Assembly (NCBI GenBank): GCA_964447925.1
Contig: CAYUUP010000010.1
Coordinates: forward strand, 1-26,855
Length of the DNA stretch: 26,855 nt
Direction: 5' to 3'
Source of the DNA: CAYUUP01 sp964447925
GTDB taxonomy: Bacteria > Bacillota > Clostridia > Oscillospirales > Oscillospiraceae
In this document: piece after piece, positions 1 through 8,005 of the stretch
Position numbering within the stretch: position 1 is the stretch's first letter
Layout: each line of letters begins with the position of its first letter
Position numbers and translations under genes: made by a program
Notes under the pieces: generated by a model
Seen by the model: only the letters and a program-made list of their open reading frames with translations
Databases searched by the model: none
Told to the model about the DNA's origin: nothing

Positions 1-233
1 GTTACGCATATGAGTCATGTTCCGAAGTGATCAAATATGGCTTTCAAAATATGGGGCTTCATAAAATTGTTGCAGAAGCAATTGATGGAGTAAAATCAGT
101 CGGCTTAATGGAGAAGCTCGGCATGAAGCGCGAGGGTGTGCAGAGGAGTCAGACACAAGACAATAATGGGAATTGGACAGATTTATATCTCTACGGGCTG
201 CTTCGCGACGAAATTCAATCAGTGAAAAACTAA
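1..233 (+). CDS. GNAT-family N-acetyltransferase, C-terminal fragment (5' end outside window)
   Basis: The reading frame is open from base 3 at the window edge to a TAA at 231-233, so only about the last 76 codons are visible. The fragment YGFQNMGLHKI followed by NxxSxGLMEKLGMKxEG-like spacing (here DGVKSVGLMEKLGMKREG) matches the final helix and strand of RimJ/RimL-type GNAT acetyltransferases, which transfer an acetyl group from acetyl-CoA to protein N-termini or small molecules. The acetyl-CoA pyrophosphate loop lies upstream and cannot be checked. An internal GTG at 27 is not needed as a start because the upstream codons continue the family pattern. The gene is more AT-rich than the minus-strand genes beside it and has its own terminator. 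Substrate unknown. Confidence 0.85.
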   Translation, partial: YAYESCSEVIKYGFQNMGLHKIVAEAIDGVKSVGLMEKLGMKREGVQRSQTQDNNGNWTDLYLYGLLRDEIQSVKN

Positions 234-253
234 ATTCCAGTTTTCCGATTTTG

Positions 254-283
254 AGAGAGTCGAGCAATCGGCTCTTTCTTTTT
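254..283 (+). terminator. Rho-independent terminator of the GNAT gene
   Basis: Stem AGAGTCGA (256-263), loop GCAA, and TCGGCTCT (268-275, one G-U pair) are followed by the T-rich run TTCTTTTT. It lies 20 bases after the acetyltransferase stop. On the opposite strand the stem is not followed by a T-run, so it should work only for the plus-strand gene. Confidence 0.8.
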
Positions 284-372
284 GTCCGGAGCAATCCGGT
301 AAAATGGATAAATCCTCCTGTAGCGCATATAACACCTTCTCGCTAAAAAGTATTCTCATTCACAGCAGATCA

Positions 373-2988
373 TTATGCTGTCTTCCCCCATTTCCGACAA
401 CACCACTTCACCGTCTCACAGATAAAAGTGGGCAAAATCGCCAACGCAAGAACTGTTACCCACTCTCTGAAATTCAGCGCCACTACAGAGAAGATGGTTT
501 GTAATGGTGGGATCAGAAGCACGGCCAACTGCATTGCCATGCCCACCAGAAAGGCCCGGTTCATGGAGGGGTTGGAGGTGATGCCGATCTCAAACACGGA
601 TTGCGTCTCACTCCGCACATCAAAGGCGTGAAGAAGTTGACACAGAGTCAGGGTGGCGAAAGCCATGGTATTGGCGGCGGCGTCGGCTTCGTCTGGGTCG
701 GACAGAATATACTCTCCCAGAAAATAGGCCCCTAAAGTTACCCCGCCCACCAGCAGTCCCTGCCAAACCAGGCGGAAGGCGAAGCCCCTGGCAAAGAGGG
801 ACTCGCTCTGCTGCCGGTGCGGCTGGGTCATCACACCCGCTTCCACCGGTTCCACTCCCAATGCCAGGGCAGGCAGGGAGTCGGTCACAAGATTCAGCCA
901 GAGCAGCTGCACCGGAATCAGGGGCATCTGATGAAAATTTAGCAGGGTGGCGGCAAAAATGGTGAATATCTCCCCAATATTGCAGGACAGCAGATAGTGG
1001 ATCGCTTTTTTGATGTTGGAGTAAATCCCCCTCCCCTGCTCCACAGCCTCCACAATTGTGGAGAAATTATCATCGGTGAGGATCATATCGGCGGCTCCTT
1101 TTGCCACGTCGGTTCCGCTTTTACCCATGGCGCAGCCAATATCCGCTGCCTTCAGAGCGGGGGCATCATTGACCCCGTCCCCTGTCATAGCCACCACCTC
1201 TCCCCTGCTCTGCCAAGCCCTGATGATTCGCAGCTTGTGTTCCGGCGTAACTCGGGCATAGACGGAACAGCGCTCCACCTCCTGCTCCAACGCCTCCTGA
1301 GGCAGGAAATCCAGTTCCGCTCCAGTCAGAGCCAAATCCCCAGGCCTCCAGATATCCAGTTCCCTCGCTACCGCCACCGCTGTAGCCCGGTGGTCACCAG
1401 TAATCATAACCGGACGAATTCCCGCAGCGTAACAGGCGGTTACCGCCTTTCCCGCCTCCCTTCGGGGCGGATCCATTATCCCGGCCAGCCCCACAAAGGT
1501 CAGTCCCCGCTCCAGCATCTCCTCCGATGGCTTTTCCGGTAGAAGGTTCAGATCTTTATAGGCAAGCCCCAGCACCCGCAGCGCCTTTTCGGCCATGCGG
1601 CGGTTTGCTTCCAGAATTGGCTTTGTGTTTTCCAGGGGGTGCGTACCGTTTTCCAATATGGAGACGCACCGCTCCAGCAGAACATCCGGTGCGCCTTTCA
1701 CCATCACCCGCCAGCCCCCAGAGGGCATGGGATGGACTGTGGACATCAGTTTGCGCTCAGAGTCAAAGGGCAACTCCATCACCCGGCCCATCTCCCGTTC
1801 CAGCACCCGCTTGTCCAGTCCGGCCTCCAGCGCCGCCGCTACCAGCGCTGTCTCTGTGGGATCGCCGGTGATGCTGCCCACTCTGTCAATGACGGCGTCA
1901 GAGCAGAGTGTGCCAATGATCAGAGCAGTTTTTTCCCCCGCCGGTCGTGGCGTCCAAAGTTCTGTCACTGTCATTTGATTCCGGGTCAGTGTACCCGTCT
2001 TGTCGGAGCAAATCACCGAAGCACAGCCCAGAGTCTCCACCGCTGGCAGGCTGCGGACAATGGCATTTCGGGCAGCCATCCGCTGTACGCCCAGCGCCAG
2101 CACAATGGTGACGATTGCGGGCAGTCCCTCCGGGATGGCGGCCACCGCCAGGGAAACAGCAGTCAGAAACATCTCAAGCAGCGCCTTGCCCTGTATCAGG
2201 CCCACGCCGAACATAATCGCGCAAACCCCCACGCAGACGAAGGACAGCTTTTTTGATACTTCAGCCATCTTCAGTTGGATGGGGGTAGAGGGTTCCTTCT
2301 GCTCCAACAGGAGGGAGGCAATTTTGCCCACTTCTGTGTCCATTCCAGTGGCTGTCACCACCATCCGTCCCCGGCCCCGGGTCACCACGGTGGAGGAAAG
2401 AGCCATATTTTTCCGGTCGGCCATAGGAGTATCCGCCGTCAGCGGTTTCCCGTGCTGCTTCCTCACCGGCTGAGACTCCCCTGTCAAGGCAGACTCATCG
2501 GCTTCCAGACCGGCTGCATTGATGATCCGCCCATCAGCAGGTACCATATCCCCAGTCTCAAGCAGGACAATATCTCCCGGAACCAGGTCACTTGCTTCCA
2601 CGGCCTGCCGTTCACCATCGCGTAAGACGGCAGCCTTGGGTGCAGAGAGCTGCCCCAGGGCATCCAAGGCCTTTTGGGCACTGTTCTCCTGGGTGATAGA
2701 GATGATGGCATTTACCACCACAATCACCAGAATAATGACAGCATCCAGCCAGTCCTCTCCCCCGCTAGCCAGATAGGAGAGTCCCGCCGCCGCCAGCAGC
2801 ACCAGCACCATGGGGTCGGTCAGCTGGTACAGCAGTCGCCGGAGAAGTCCCGGTCTGCGTCCCTCCGCCAATCGGTTCTCTCCATATTTCCTCAGCCGGG
2901 CAGCAGCTTCCACAGCAGTCAATCCCCGGCTGGGATCACTGCCCAGTTCCTTCACCACAGTCTCAGCAGATATACTCCAAGGCTCCAC
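373..2988 (-). CDS. Cation-transporting P-type ATPase, probable Ca2+ ATPase (P2A, SERCA/YloB-like)
   Basis: An 871-residue P2-type ATPase that pumps cations across the membrane using ATP. Numbered from the chosen start: N-terminal cation-ATPase domain; TM pair near 55-95; actuator TGES at 169-172; M4 motif AAIPEGLP (about 284-290), the Ca2+-site signature of P2A pumps; phosphorylation site DKTGTLT with Asp329; and the hinge motif TGDGVNDAPA in the P domain. Several TM helices follow to the C-terminus. The frame is open back to an ATG at 3144, but that extension overlaps spmB, is rich in Cys/Arg and does not look like an ATPase. I prefer the GTG at 2988, preceded by a purine-rich AAGGGGGG, after which the family sequence begins (VEPWS). 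It follows spmA-spmB on the same strand with a gap of about 98 bases, so it may share their transcript. Ca2+ over other cations is inferred from the PEGLP motif. Confidence 0.92.
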   Translation of the reverse strand: MEPWSISAETVVKELGSDPSRGLTAVEAAARLRKYGENRLAEGRRPGLLRRLLYQLTDPMVLVLLAAAGLSYLASGGEDWLDAVIILVIVVVNAIISITQENSAQKALDALGQLSAPKAAVLRDGERQAVEASDLVPGDIVLLETGDMVPADGRIINAAGLEADESALTGESQPVRKQHGKPLTADTPMADRKNMALSSTVVTRGRGRMVVTATGMDTEVGKIASLLLEQKEPSTPIQLKMAEVSKKLSFVCVGVCAIMFGVGLIQGKALLEMFLTAVSLAVAAIPEGLPAIVTIVLALGVQRMAARNAIVRSLPAVETLGCASVICSDKTGTLTRNQMTVTELWTPRPAGEKTALIIGTLCSDAVIDRVGSITGDPTETALVAAALEAGLDKRVLEREMGRVMELPFDSERKLMSTVHPMPSGGWRVMVKGAPDVLLERCVSILENGTHPLENTKPILEANRRMAEKALRVLGLAYKDLNLLPEKPSEEMLERGLTFVGLAGIMDPPRREAGKAVTACYAAGIRPVMITGDHRATAVAVARELDIWRPGDLALTGAELDFLPQEALEQEVERCSVYARVTPEHKLRIIRAWQSRGEVVAMTGDGVNDAPALKAADIGCAMGKSGTDVAKGAADMILTDDNFSTIVEAVEQGRGIYSNIKKAIHYLLSCNIGEIFTIFAATLLNFHQMPLIPVQLLWLNLVTDSLPALALGVEPVEAGVMTQPHRQQSESLFARGFAFRLVWQGLLVGGVTLGAYFLGEYILSDPDEADAAANTMAFATLTLCQLLHAFDVRSETQSVFEIGITSNPSMNRAFLVGMAMQLAVLLIPPLQTIFSVVALNFREWVTVLALAILPTFICETVKWCCRKWGKTA

Positions 2989-3086
2989 TTCAAAGGCCCC
3001 CCCTTCGCTTGTCCCAGTATAGGGCAGAGAGGGCGCGAAAAAAAGGGAATGGAAAGGGGCTCTATTTTCTTTCTGTCCTTTTGCAG

Positions 3087-3605
3087 TCAGAACAGCAGCC
3101 GAACGGCCCAGGCCGCAGCCACAAAGCCGGCAAGATCGGCACACAGGGCAGCGGGGATTGCATATCTCGTCCGTCGGATACCCACCGAACCGAAGTACAC
3201 CGCGACGGTATAAAAGGTAGTCTCTGTAGAGCCAAGCATGACGGCGGCGATGCGCCCAATTTCCGAATCTGCCCCATAGGTGGAAATAAGCTCTGAGCCG
3301 ACGCCCAGGGCGCCGCTGCCGCTGACGGGGCGGATAAGCATCAGTCCCATCAACTCCCTGGGAATGCCCAGCCGCTCCAACAGAGGGGCAAGGGCATTCT
3401 CCGCCAGTTCCAGCATCCCGGAGGCTCGGATCATATACACCGCTGTCAGCAGTCCCACCAGAGCAGGGAAAATACGGAACAGGATTTTCAACCCTTCTGT
3501 GGCTCCGTCCGCCAGTCCGCGGTAGACATCCACCCGCCGGACGCAGCCCGCCAGCGCAACTCCCGCCAGGATCGCAGGGACAAGCATGGTAGTCAGCAGT
3601 TCCAC
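3087..3605 (-). CDS. spmB: Spore maturation protein B
   Basis: A 172-residue, very hydrophobic membrane protein of the nucleoside-transporter gate-domain superfamily. The motif IRPVSGSGALG (about residues 91-101) and the stretch MLGSTETTFYTVAVYFGSVG are typical of SpmB. In Bacillus subtilis SpmA and SpmB together are needed for full dehydration of the spore core and heat resistance, and their transported substrate is not established. Length agrees with the family (about 175). It starts four bases after the spmA stop, which suggests translational coupling, and is followed by a Ca2+-type ATPase gene. Confidence 0.95.
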   Translation of the reverse strand: MELLTTMLVPAILAGVALAGCVRRVDVYRGLADGATEGLKILFRIFPALVGLLTAVYMIRASGMLELAENALAPLLERLGIPRELMGLMLIRPVSGSGALGVGSELISTYGADSEIGRIAAVMLGSTETTFYTVAVYFGSVGIRRTRYAIPAALCADLAGFVAAAWAVRLLF

Positions 3606-3609
3606 GCCT

Positions 3610-4185
3610 CTACCTCCAAAGCCGGGACAGCAGCTTTGCAGCCATGATCCCTGCCGTCACAGACAAAGCGGAAGCCAGCCACACCGCCGGGAGGATGTCG
3701 AAGGGCGTCTCACAGCCCGCTGCTGCCCGCACAGAGGCTACTGTGGTGGGAATCAACTGGATAGAGGCCGTGTTGCACACCACCAGCAGACACAGTTCAT
3801 CGCTAGCCGTCCCGTTACAGCCCCGGGCCATTCGCCCGGCAGCAGTAATGCCCAGGGGAGTTGCGGCATTGCCCAGTCCCAGCAAATTTGCCGAAACGTT
3901 GGCGGAGAGGGCCTTCATGGCCTCTGTGTCTCTGGCCGCGCCGGGGAAAAGGCGCCCCAGAGCCGGTCGCAGCAGCCGGGTCAGCCCGGCAAGGAGTCCG
4001 CAACGATTCATAACCTCCATGATCCCTGTCCACAGGCACAGAACGCCGGCCATGGAAATACACAGTTCCACGGCTGCCTGTGCCCCCTGCATCGCCCCGG
4101 CTGCCACCGCCTGCAAATTCCCGGTGACCGCCCCGCAGATGAGGGATGCCACCACCATACCCGTCCAAATGACCGTCATTGCCAT
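3610..4185 (-). CDS. spmA: Spore maturation protein A
   Basis: A 191-residue membrane protein with the gate-domain fold. Diagnostic segments are SANVSANLLGLGNAATPLG (about 94-112) and LLVVCNTASIQLIPTT (about 132-147), both strongly conserved in SpmA. The partner gene spmB follows immediately. The start is supported by AGGAGG about 10 bases upstream. A sigma-E-like promoter lies at 4215-4243, as expected since spmA/spmB are mother-cell expressed in Bacillus. Unlike B. subtilis, there is no dacB upstream; the preceding region is non-coding. Confidence 0.95.
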   Translation of the reverse strand: MAMTVIWTGMVVASLICGAVTGNLQAVAAGAMQGAQAAVELCISMAGVLCLWTGIMEVMNRCGLLAGLTRLLRPALGRLFPGAARDTEAMKALSANVSANLLGLGNAATPLGITAAGRMARGCNGTASDELCLLVVCNTASIQLIPTTVASVRAAAGCETPFDILPAVWLASALSVTAGIMAAKLLSRLWR

Positions 4186-4214
4186 ATATCAGAGCCTCCT
4201 CTCTCCTGATAGCA

Positions 4215-4243
4215 TGTCTATGCGCCTGGGACGGGTTTTATGA
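4215..4243 (-). promoter_or_regulatory. Candidate sigma-E promoter of spmA
   Basis: Reading the minus strand, TCATAAA (4237-4243) is separated by exactly 14 bases from CATAGACA (4215-4222). The known sigma-E pattern is roughly KMATATT, 14 bases, CATACAnT. The -10 misses the final T. The same spacing and the GCATAG core recur upstream of yunB and spoIIIAA in this window, which raises confidence. Confidence 0.5.
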
Positions 4244-4444
4244 GTCCTCGGATACTCGGCATATATTAGCAGATGATTTTACCGCTCATTGACAGCAGGC
4301 AAACGACATCCCATGTGGACGCAGGGCTTGAACTCAAAAGAGACGCCTAGGGCACTTATTATCGAGCAGTAAAGCAAGAGAACCTGACAGTAGAAATTTT
4401 CGTGCTGATTACCGAAAGCGTGCCACAAAAGCAGGTAATAAAGG

Positions 4445-4494
4445 AAGCGCCGGGAACTCGCAAAACATAATGTTTATGCGGATTCCCAGCGCTT
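4445..4494. repeat. Long imperfect hairpin
   Basis: Outer arms AAGCGCCGGGAA and TTCCCAGCGCTT pair with one mismatch. Inner arms CGCAAAACAT and ATGTTTATGCG pair with one bulge. The full element is about 50 bases. Neither strand has a strong T-run after it (plus strand TTCATTC, minus strand CCTTTATT), so terminator function is uncertain. Confidence 0.6.
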
Positions 4495-4592
4495 TTCATT
4501 CTCTCCGCTGACCTCAAACCATCTTGTCAGGGGATGCGGATTTTGCTGTTTTATATCTCAAAGGCGAACAGGCCGCCGGTTTTTTAGTCTGT

Positions 4593-4620
4593 CTCCATCC
4601 CGGCTGCTGCCGGGATGGAG
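4593..4620. repeat. Perfect 12-bp inverted repeat with TGCT loop
   Basis: CTCCATCCCGGC at 4593-4604 and GCCGGGATGGAG at 4609-4620 are exact reverse complements around a four-base loop. No T-run follows on either strand, so this is not a normal intrinsic terminator. It may be a stable stem of an RNA or a palindromic repeat. Confidence 0.7.
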
Positions 4621-4662
4621 GGCAGTAAAGAAAAGAGAAAGGAGGATGAAAATATACAGGAA

Positions 4663-4703
4663 AAGGTGCTACTTGTCCCTGACAATACAAATCATAGCAC
4701 CTT
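4663..4703 (-). repeat. Nested hairpin, terminator-like on the minus strand
   Basis: AAGGTGCTA and TAGCACCTT are perfect 9-base arms. Inside, TTGTC and GACAA make a second stem. On the minus strand the outer stem is followed by TTCC, giving CCTTTTCC, a weak T-tract. It may act as a second terminator behind radA or as part of a folded RNA. Confidence 0.5.
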
Positions 4704-4759
4704 CTCCGGGCAAATGGTTGAAGAATTCGTGAATGACCTTTGACGCTTTTGTAAACTCT

Positions 4760-4802
4760 CGCCAGCATTTTCGTTTTGTGCGGCGCTGCACCCGTGCTGG
4801 CG
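4760..4802. repeat. Nested hairpin, 8-bp perfect arms
   Basis: CGCCAGCA (4760-4767) and TGCTGGCG (4795-4802) are exact reverse complements. The interior contains GTGC and GCAC, which can form a second stem. There is no adjacent T-run. Confidence 0.55.
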
Positions 4803-4836
4803 GCAGAGGGGTTCCGGAATGGGATGGGTTTTCTCG

Positions 4837-4878
4837 AACAAAAGCACCGCTGCTCCACAGTGACCCGTAGAGCAGCGG
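4837..4878 (-). terminator. Probable rho-independent terminator of radA
   Basis: On the minus strand CCGCTGCTC and GAGCAGCGG form a perfect 9-bp GC-rich stem with a 14-base loop, followed by TGCTTTTGTT. It lies about 120 bases after the radA stop. The T-tract is interrupted, so strength is uncertain. Confidence 0.6.
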
Positions 4879-4999
4879 CACTTGAAAAGAGAGAGGAGAT
4901 AAAAGGTGTCATCTCTGACAGTATTATCATAACAGATGCCAGGGGGAAAAGCATGACGAATTTTGAAACCATCCGTGAATCTTTTGTGAATTTTCGGAA

Positions 5000-6370
5000 T
5001 TACCCTGGCCACACCGCAGACAGTGCCTCCCGGATATTCTTCACAGGGATAATTTCCAGGCCGGGAACGCAGAGTCCTCCCCCGCCATTGTGGGCGGGGA
5101 TCAGGCATTTGGAAAAGCCCAGCCGGTGAATCTCCGCCAGACGCTGCTCCAGATTGCTGACCATCCGCAACTCCCCGGTGAGACCAACCTCTCCCAAAGC
5201 GGCCAAATCATCCGCCACCGGCTTATCACGGAAACTGGAGGCCAGAGCCAGAATGACTGCCATATCTGCCGCCGGTTCTCCCAGATAAAGACCGCCGATG
5301 ACGTTAAGATAGGCGTCACAGCCACCGATGTTCAGCCCGCCCCGCTTCTCCAGAACGGCCATCAGCAGCATGGCCCGGCTATAATCCACCCCGTTGCTGG
5401 TGCGCCGGGGGACGGAAAAGCTGCTGGGGGCTACCAGCGCCTGAACCTCCGCCAGCACCGGCCGCACCCCCTCCATGACGCAGGTAACACAGGTTCCGGG
5501 GGCATCTGCGGGCCGCTCAGCCAACAGTGTCTCAGAGGGGTTGGGAACCTCCCGGAGGCCAGCATCCCGCATCTCGAAGACACCGATCTCGTTGGTGGCT
5601 CCGAAGCGGTTCTTGGCGGAGCGGAGAATGCGGTACGCCATATGCTCCTCCCCCTCGAAATAGAGTACGCAGTCCACCATATGCTCCAGCACCTTTGGCC
5701 CGGCTATGGACCCTTCTTTATTGATATGTCCGATGACAAAGATGGTGACATCTTCTGATTTTGCCAGCTTCATCAGCGCCATGGTACATTGCTTCACCTG
5801 TCCCACACTGCCGGGAGAAGTCTCCGACCCCTCGCTGTACAGCGTTTGGATGGAGTCCACAATGACCACATCAGGGCGAGTGGCCCGCACCGTCTCCTCC
5901 ACATCGGAAAGACATGTCTCGGAGAGGAAGAATAGCCTATCCCCACTGACTCCCAGGCGCCTGGCCCGCAATTTGATCTGTCGGGCGGATTCCTCGCCGG
6001 AAATATACAGCACATGGAAGGACTTTCCCAACTCCCCAGAAATTTGCAGCATCAGGGTGGATTTGCCGATTCCCGGCGCCCCGCCGATGAGTACCAGGGA
6101 ACCCCGCACGGCGCCACCTCCCAGCACTCTGTCCAGTTCTCCCATGCCAGTGGGAAAGCGTATTTCCTCCCCCTCCTCATCAATGTCAGCGAGAACCACC
6201 GGGGACAGCGCTGCCCGCCGGGAGGAGCCGGTTCCTCCTCCGCTTTTACGCTTGGAGTCTGCCGGGCGCTCAATAATGGTGTTCCAGCTGCCGCAGGCGG
6301 GGCATTGTCCCTGCCATCTGGGGGTCTCGTTGCCGCACTCAGTGCAATAGTAGATCGTCTTAGTCTTCAT
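5000..6370 (-). CDS. radA: DNA repair protein RadA (branch-migration helicase)
   Basis: A 456-residue RadA/Sms protein, a RecA-like hexameric helicase that extends D-loops and processes branched recombination intermediates. Zinc finger Cys9, Cys12, Cys23 and Cys26 (CTEC and CPAC); Walker A GGAPGIGKST at 96-105; Walker B VVIVDSIQTLY near 168-178; the RadA-specific KNRFG at 253-257; and a C-terminal Lon-like domain. An in-frame ATG lies eight codons upstream, but the zinc-finger start at 6370 has GGAGA six bases before it and gives the normal N-terminus. It is the last gene of a minus-strand run behind cwlD. Confidence 0.97.
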   Translation of the reverse strand: MKTKTIYYCTECGNETPRWQGQCPACGSWNTIIERPADSKRKSGGGTGSSRRAALSPVVLADIDEEGEEIRFPTGMGELDRVLGGGAVRGSLVLIGGAPGIGKSTLMLQISGELGKSFHVLYISGEESARQIKLRARRLGVSGDRLFFLSETCLSDVEETVRATRPDVVIVDSIQTLYSEGSETSPGSVGQVKQCTMALMKLAKSEDVTIFVIGHINKEGSIAGPKVLEHMVDCVLYFEGEEHMAYRILRSAKNRFGATNEIGVFEMRDAGLREVPNPSETLLAERPADAPGTCVTCVMEGVRPVLAEVQALVAPSSFSVPRRTSNGVDYSRAMLLMAVLEKRGGLNIGGCDAYLNVIGGLYLGEPAADMAVILALASSFRDKPVADDLAALGEVGLTGELRMVSNLEQRLAEIHRLGFSKCLIPAHNGGGGLCVPGLEIIPVKNIREALSAVWPG

Positions 6371-6400
6371 ATCGCTTCTCCAAATGTAATGCATCTGTAT

Positions 6401-7102
6401 TTATACCTGCTCAAACGCAAGATAGGACGCCAGCAGCACCGCCGCCAGCTTGTTTTGGTATTCTTCCGTCTCCAGCAGCGCGGCTTCCTTCTGATTGGAA
6501 AGGAAGCCGCACTCCACCAGCAAGGCAGGACAGCTGACACTGTTCATGAGATAGATTGTGGAGGATGCCTGGGCCGCTTGGCGGGTATTGGTACTGTCCA
6601 GCGTCCGCAGCAGCTCCTGGGTCTGCTCAGCCCAGAGCTTGCTCTCCTCATCAGCATGATAAAAGACCTGGGCGCCAAAATACCGGGCTACATCAAAGTG
6701 GTTCTGATGGATGCTGATGAGTACCGGGTTTTCCAGCCCATTAATGATATCCACGCGGTTGTGGAGGTCAGAGGTCTTTTTCTCCCGCAAGGTCACAGCA
6801 TCGCTGTCGTGAATGGAAATATCCTCTGACCGCAGCATTATCACATGGACGCCGAACAGCCCGGCATATTGCTGGAGCTTCAGGGCGATGGCCAGATTAA
6901 TCTGGCTCTCCAGCGTCCCGGTGACGGAAACCGCCCCTCCGTCCTCACCGCCGTGGCCGGCATCAATGACTAATATTTGATCGGCCGACTCCGGGGTAAA
7001 TGCCTGCTCTGCCGTCTCACGGCTGCGGAGAAGCGCAGTATCCGCCGCCAAAACGCAAACCAGGCAGAGAGCAGCCAGAGAAATATACCAGCGTCGTTCC
7101 AT
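6401..7102 (-). CDS. cwlD: N-acetylmuramoyl-L-alanine amidase, CwlD-like
   Basis: A 233-residue Amidase_3 protein with one N-terminal membrane anchor or signal (about residues 6-24). Zinc-site residues are His50 in DAGHGGEDGG, Glu65 (TLESQ) and His132 (SIHQNHF). The C-terminal LLVECGFLSN carries the catalytic Glu. Spacing and the segment LDSTNTRQA...YLMN match CwlD, which in Bacillus removes the peptide side chain as the first step of muramic-delta-lactam formation in the spore cortex. The length fits CwlD (about 237), not larger vegetative amidases with SPW or SH3 domains. It is preceded by a weak sigma-E-like promoter and by metal-transport genes. CwlD is favoured, but another small amidase paralogue is possible. 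Confidence 0.85.
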   Translation of the reverse strand: MERRWYISLAALCLVCVLAADTALLRSRETAEQAFTPESADQILVIDAGHGGEDGGAVSVTGTLESQINLAIALKLQQYAGLFGVHVIMLRSEDISIHDSDAVTLREKKTSDLHNRVDIINGLENPVLISIHQNHFDVARYFGAQVFYHADEESKLWAEQTQELLRTLDSTNTRQAAQASSTIYLMNSVSCPALLVECGFLSNQKEAALLETEEYQNKLAAVLLASYLAFEQV

Positions 7103-7130
7103 AGCAGTGCCTCCATAGAATCTATGAGGT

Positions 7131-7159
7131 ATCCTATGCGGCAGGCAGGCAGGATAGAA
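7131..7159 (-). promoter_or_regulatory. Weak candidate sigma-E promoter of cwlD
   Basis: The minus strand has GCATAGGAT (-10 CATAGGAT at 7131-7138), like the other sporulation genes here. The 7-mer 14 bases upstream, TTCTATC (7153-7159), is only a partial match to the sigma-E -35. It lies in the gap between the permease stop and the cwlD start. Confidence 0.3.
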
Positions 7160-8005
7160 TTACCGTCCCGCCAGCTTTCCCACACTGCAGGCGACAATGA
7201 AGGCTGCAATATCTACTGCTACGATGGTGGATCCAACCGGTGTTCCGCTTAAGATAGAAATCAGCAGCCCCGCCAGCGCGCAGGCTACCGACAACACAGC
7301 CGAACAGATCGTAACGGACAGGAAGCTCTTGAACATCCGCATAGCGGAGAGTGCCGGAAAGATCACAAGAGCGGAAATCAGCAGTGACCCCACCAGATTC
7401 ATTGCCAGTACAATAATCACTGCAATGATAACCGCAATCAGCAGGTTATAGATGTCTGCCCGTGTGCCGATGGCCCGGGCAAAGCTCTCGTCAAAGGTGA
7501 CAGCGAATATCTTATTATAGAACAAAATGAATACAGCTACCACAATCACCGACAGTATAGCACACAGTACCACCTCTGCCATGGTCAGGGTCAGAATGGA
7601 AGTAGAACCGAAGAGGGTACTGCATACGTCCCCAGAGAGATTGGTACTGGTGGAAAACAGATTCAACAGCAAGTAGCCAACGGCCAATGCGCCCACGGAG
7701 ATCATGGCGATAGCCGCATCGCCGTGGATTTTGCTGTTCTGCCCCGTGCGCAACAGCAGGACGGCGCAGACCACCGTCACCGGCAGCACAATCAGCGTAT
7801 TGCTCTCAATATTCAACACGGTGGCCACAGCAATGGCTCCGAAGGCCACATGGGAGAGGCCATCGCCTATGAAGGAGAACCGCTTCAGCACCAGCGTGAC
7901 CCCCAACAGAGAGGAACACAGGGCGATGAGGACGCCCACAATCAGGGCGTACCGCACAAAGGGATATTGCAGGTAGAGCATCAGCTTTTCAGGCATTCTG
8001 TTCAC
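7160..8005 (-). CDS. Metal ABC transporter permease (ZnuB/MntB family)
   Basis: A 281-residue ABC-3 family integral membrane protein with about eight or nine hydrophobic segments. The N-terminal pattern FVRYALIVGVLIALCSSLLG and the segment RFSFIGDGLSHVAFGAIA are hallmarks of ZnuB/MntB/TroC permeases, which move Zn2+ or Mn2+ delivered by a cluster-A9 binding protein. The C-terminal LVGSLLISALVIFPALSA fits too. The start overlaps the ATPase gene by 17 bases. No periplasmic-type binding protein (ZnuA) is in the window, so the metal cannot be assigned. Confidence 0.9.
   Translation of the reverse strand: MNRMPEKLMLYLQYPFVRYALIVGVLIALCSSLLGVTLVLKRFSFIGDGLSHVAFGAIAVATVLNIESNTLIVLPVTVVCAVLLLRTGQNSKIHGDAAIAMISVGALAVGYLLLNLFSTSTNLSGDVCSTLFGSTSILTLTMAEVVLCAILSVIVVAVFILFYNKIFAVTFDESFARAIGTRADIYNLLIAVIIAVIIVLAMNLVGSLLISALVIFPALSAMRMFKSFLSVTICSAVLSVACALAGLLISILSGTPVGSTIVAVDIAAFIVACSVGKLAGR

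Larger units (their letters stand above)
4244..4999. other. About 0.75 kb non-coding region rich in inverted repeats
   Basis: I see no credible protein gene between the radA stop and the spmA promoter. Open frames here have no family resemblance and poor ribosome sites. The stretch holds at least five strong inverted repeats: 4445-4494, 4593-4620 (12-bp perfect arms), 4663-4703 (9-bp perfect arms), 4760-4802 (8-bp perfect arms) and 4847-4878 (9-bp perfect arms). The last looks like a radA terminator. The others could be part of a structured RNA, additional terminators or decayed palindromic repeats. No tRNA, tmRNA, RNase P or SRP RNA signature was recognised. Confidence 0.6.

Noticed and set aside
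2989..3144. N-terminal extension of the Ca2+ ATPase to the ATG at 3144
   Set aside because: It overlaps the end of spmB by 58 bases and the added 52 residues do not resemble P-type ATPases; the GTG at 2988 fits better.
4259..4330. Minus-strand stretch reading EFKPCVHMGCRLLSMSGKI before the spmA promoter
   Set aside because: It looked like a decayed protein remnant, but it has no start, no extended frame and no family match that I can name.
4646..4732. Short plus-strand ORF directly after AGGAGG at 4640-4645
   Set aside because: The ribosome site touches the ATG with no spacer, the product is 28 residues with no motif, and it lies across a hairpin.
4514..4972. A 152-codon minus-strand frame after radA
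   Set aside because: It runs across four hairpins, has Pro/Arg/Ser-rich sequence without domain features and no good ribosome site.
4953..5129. A 58-codon plus-strand frame starting MTNFETIRES with AGGGGG before it
   Set aside because: It runs antisense into the radA 3' end, has no recognised motif, and its second half reads like the reverse of a radA coding sequence. Kept only as a weak possibility.
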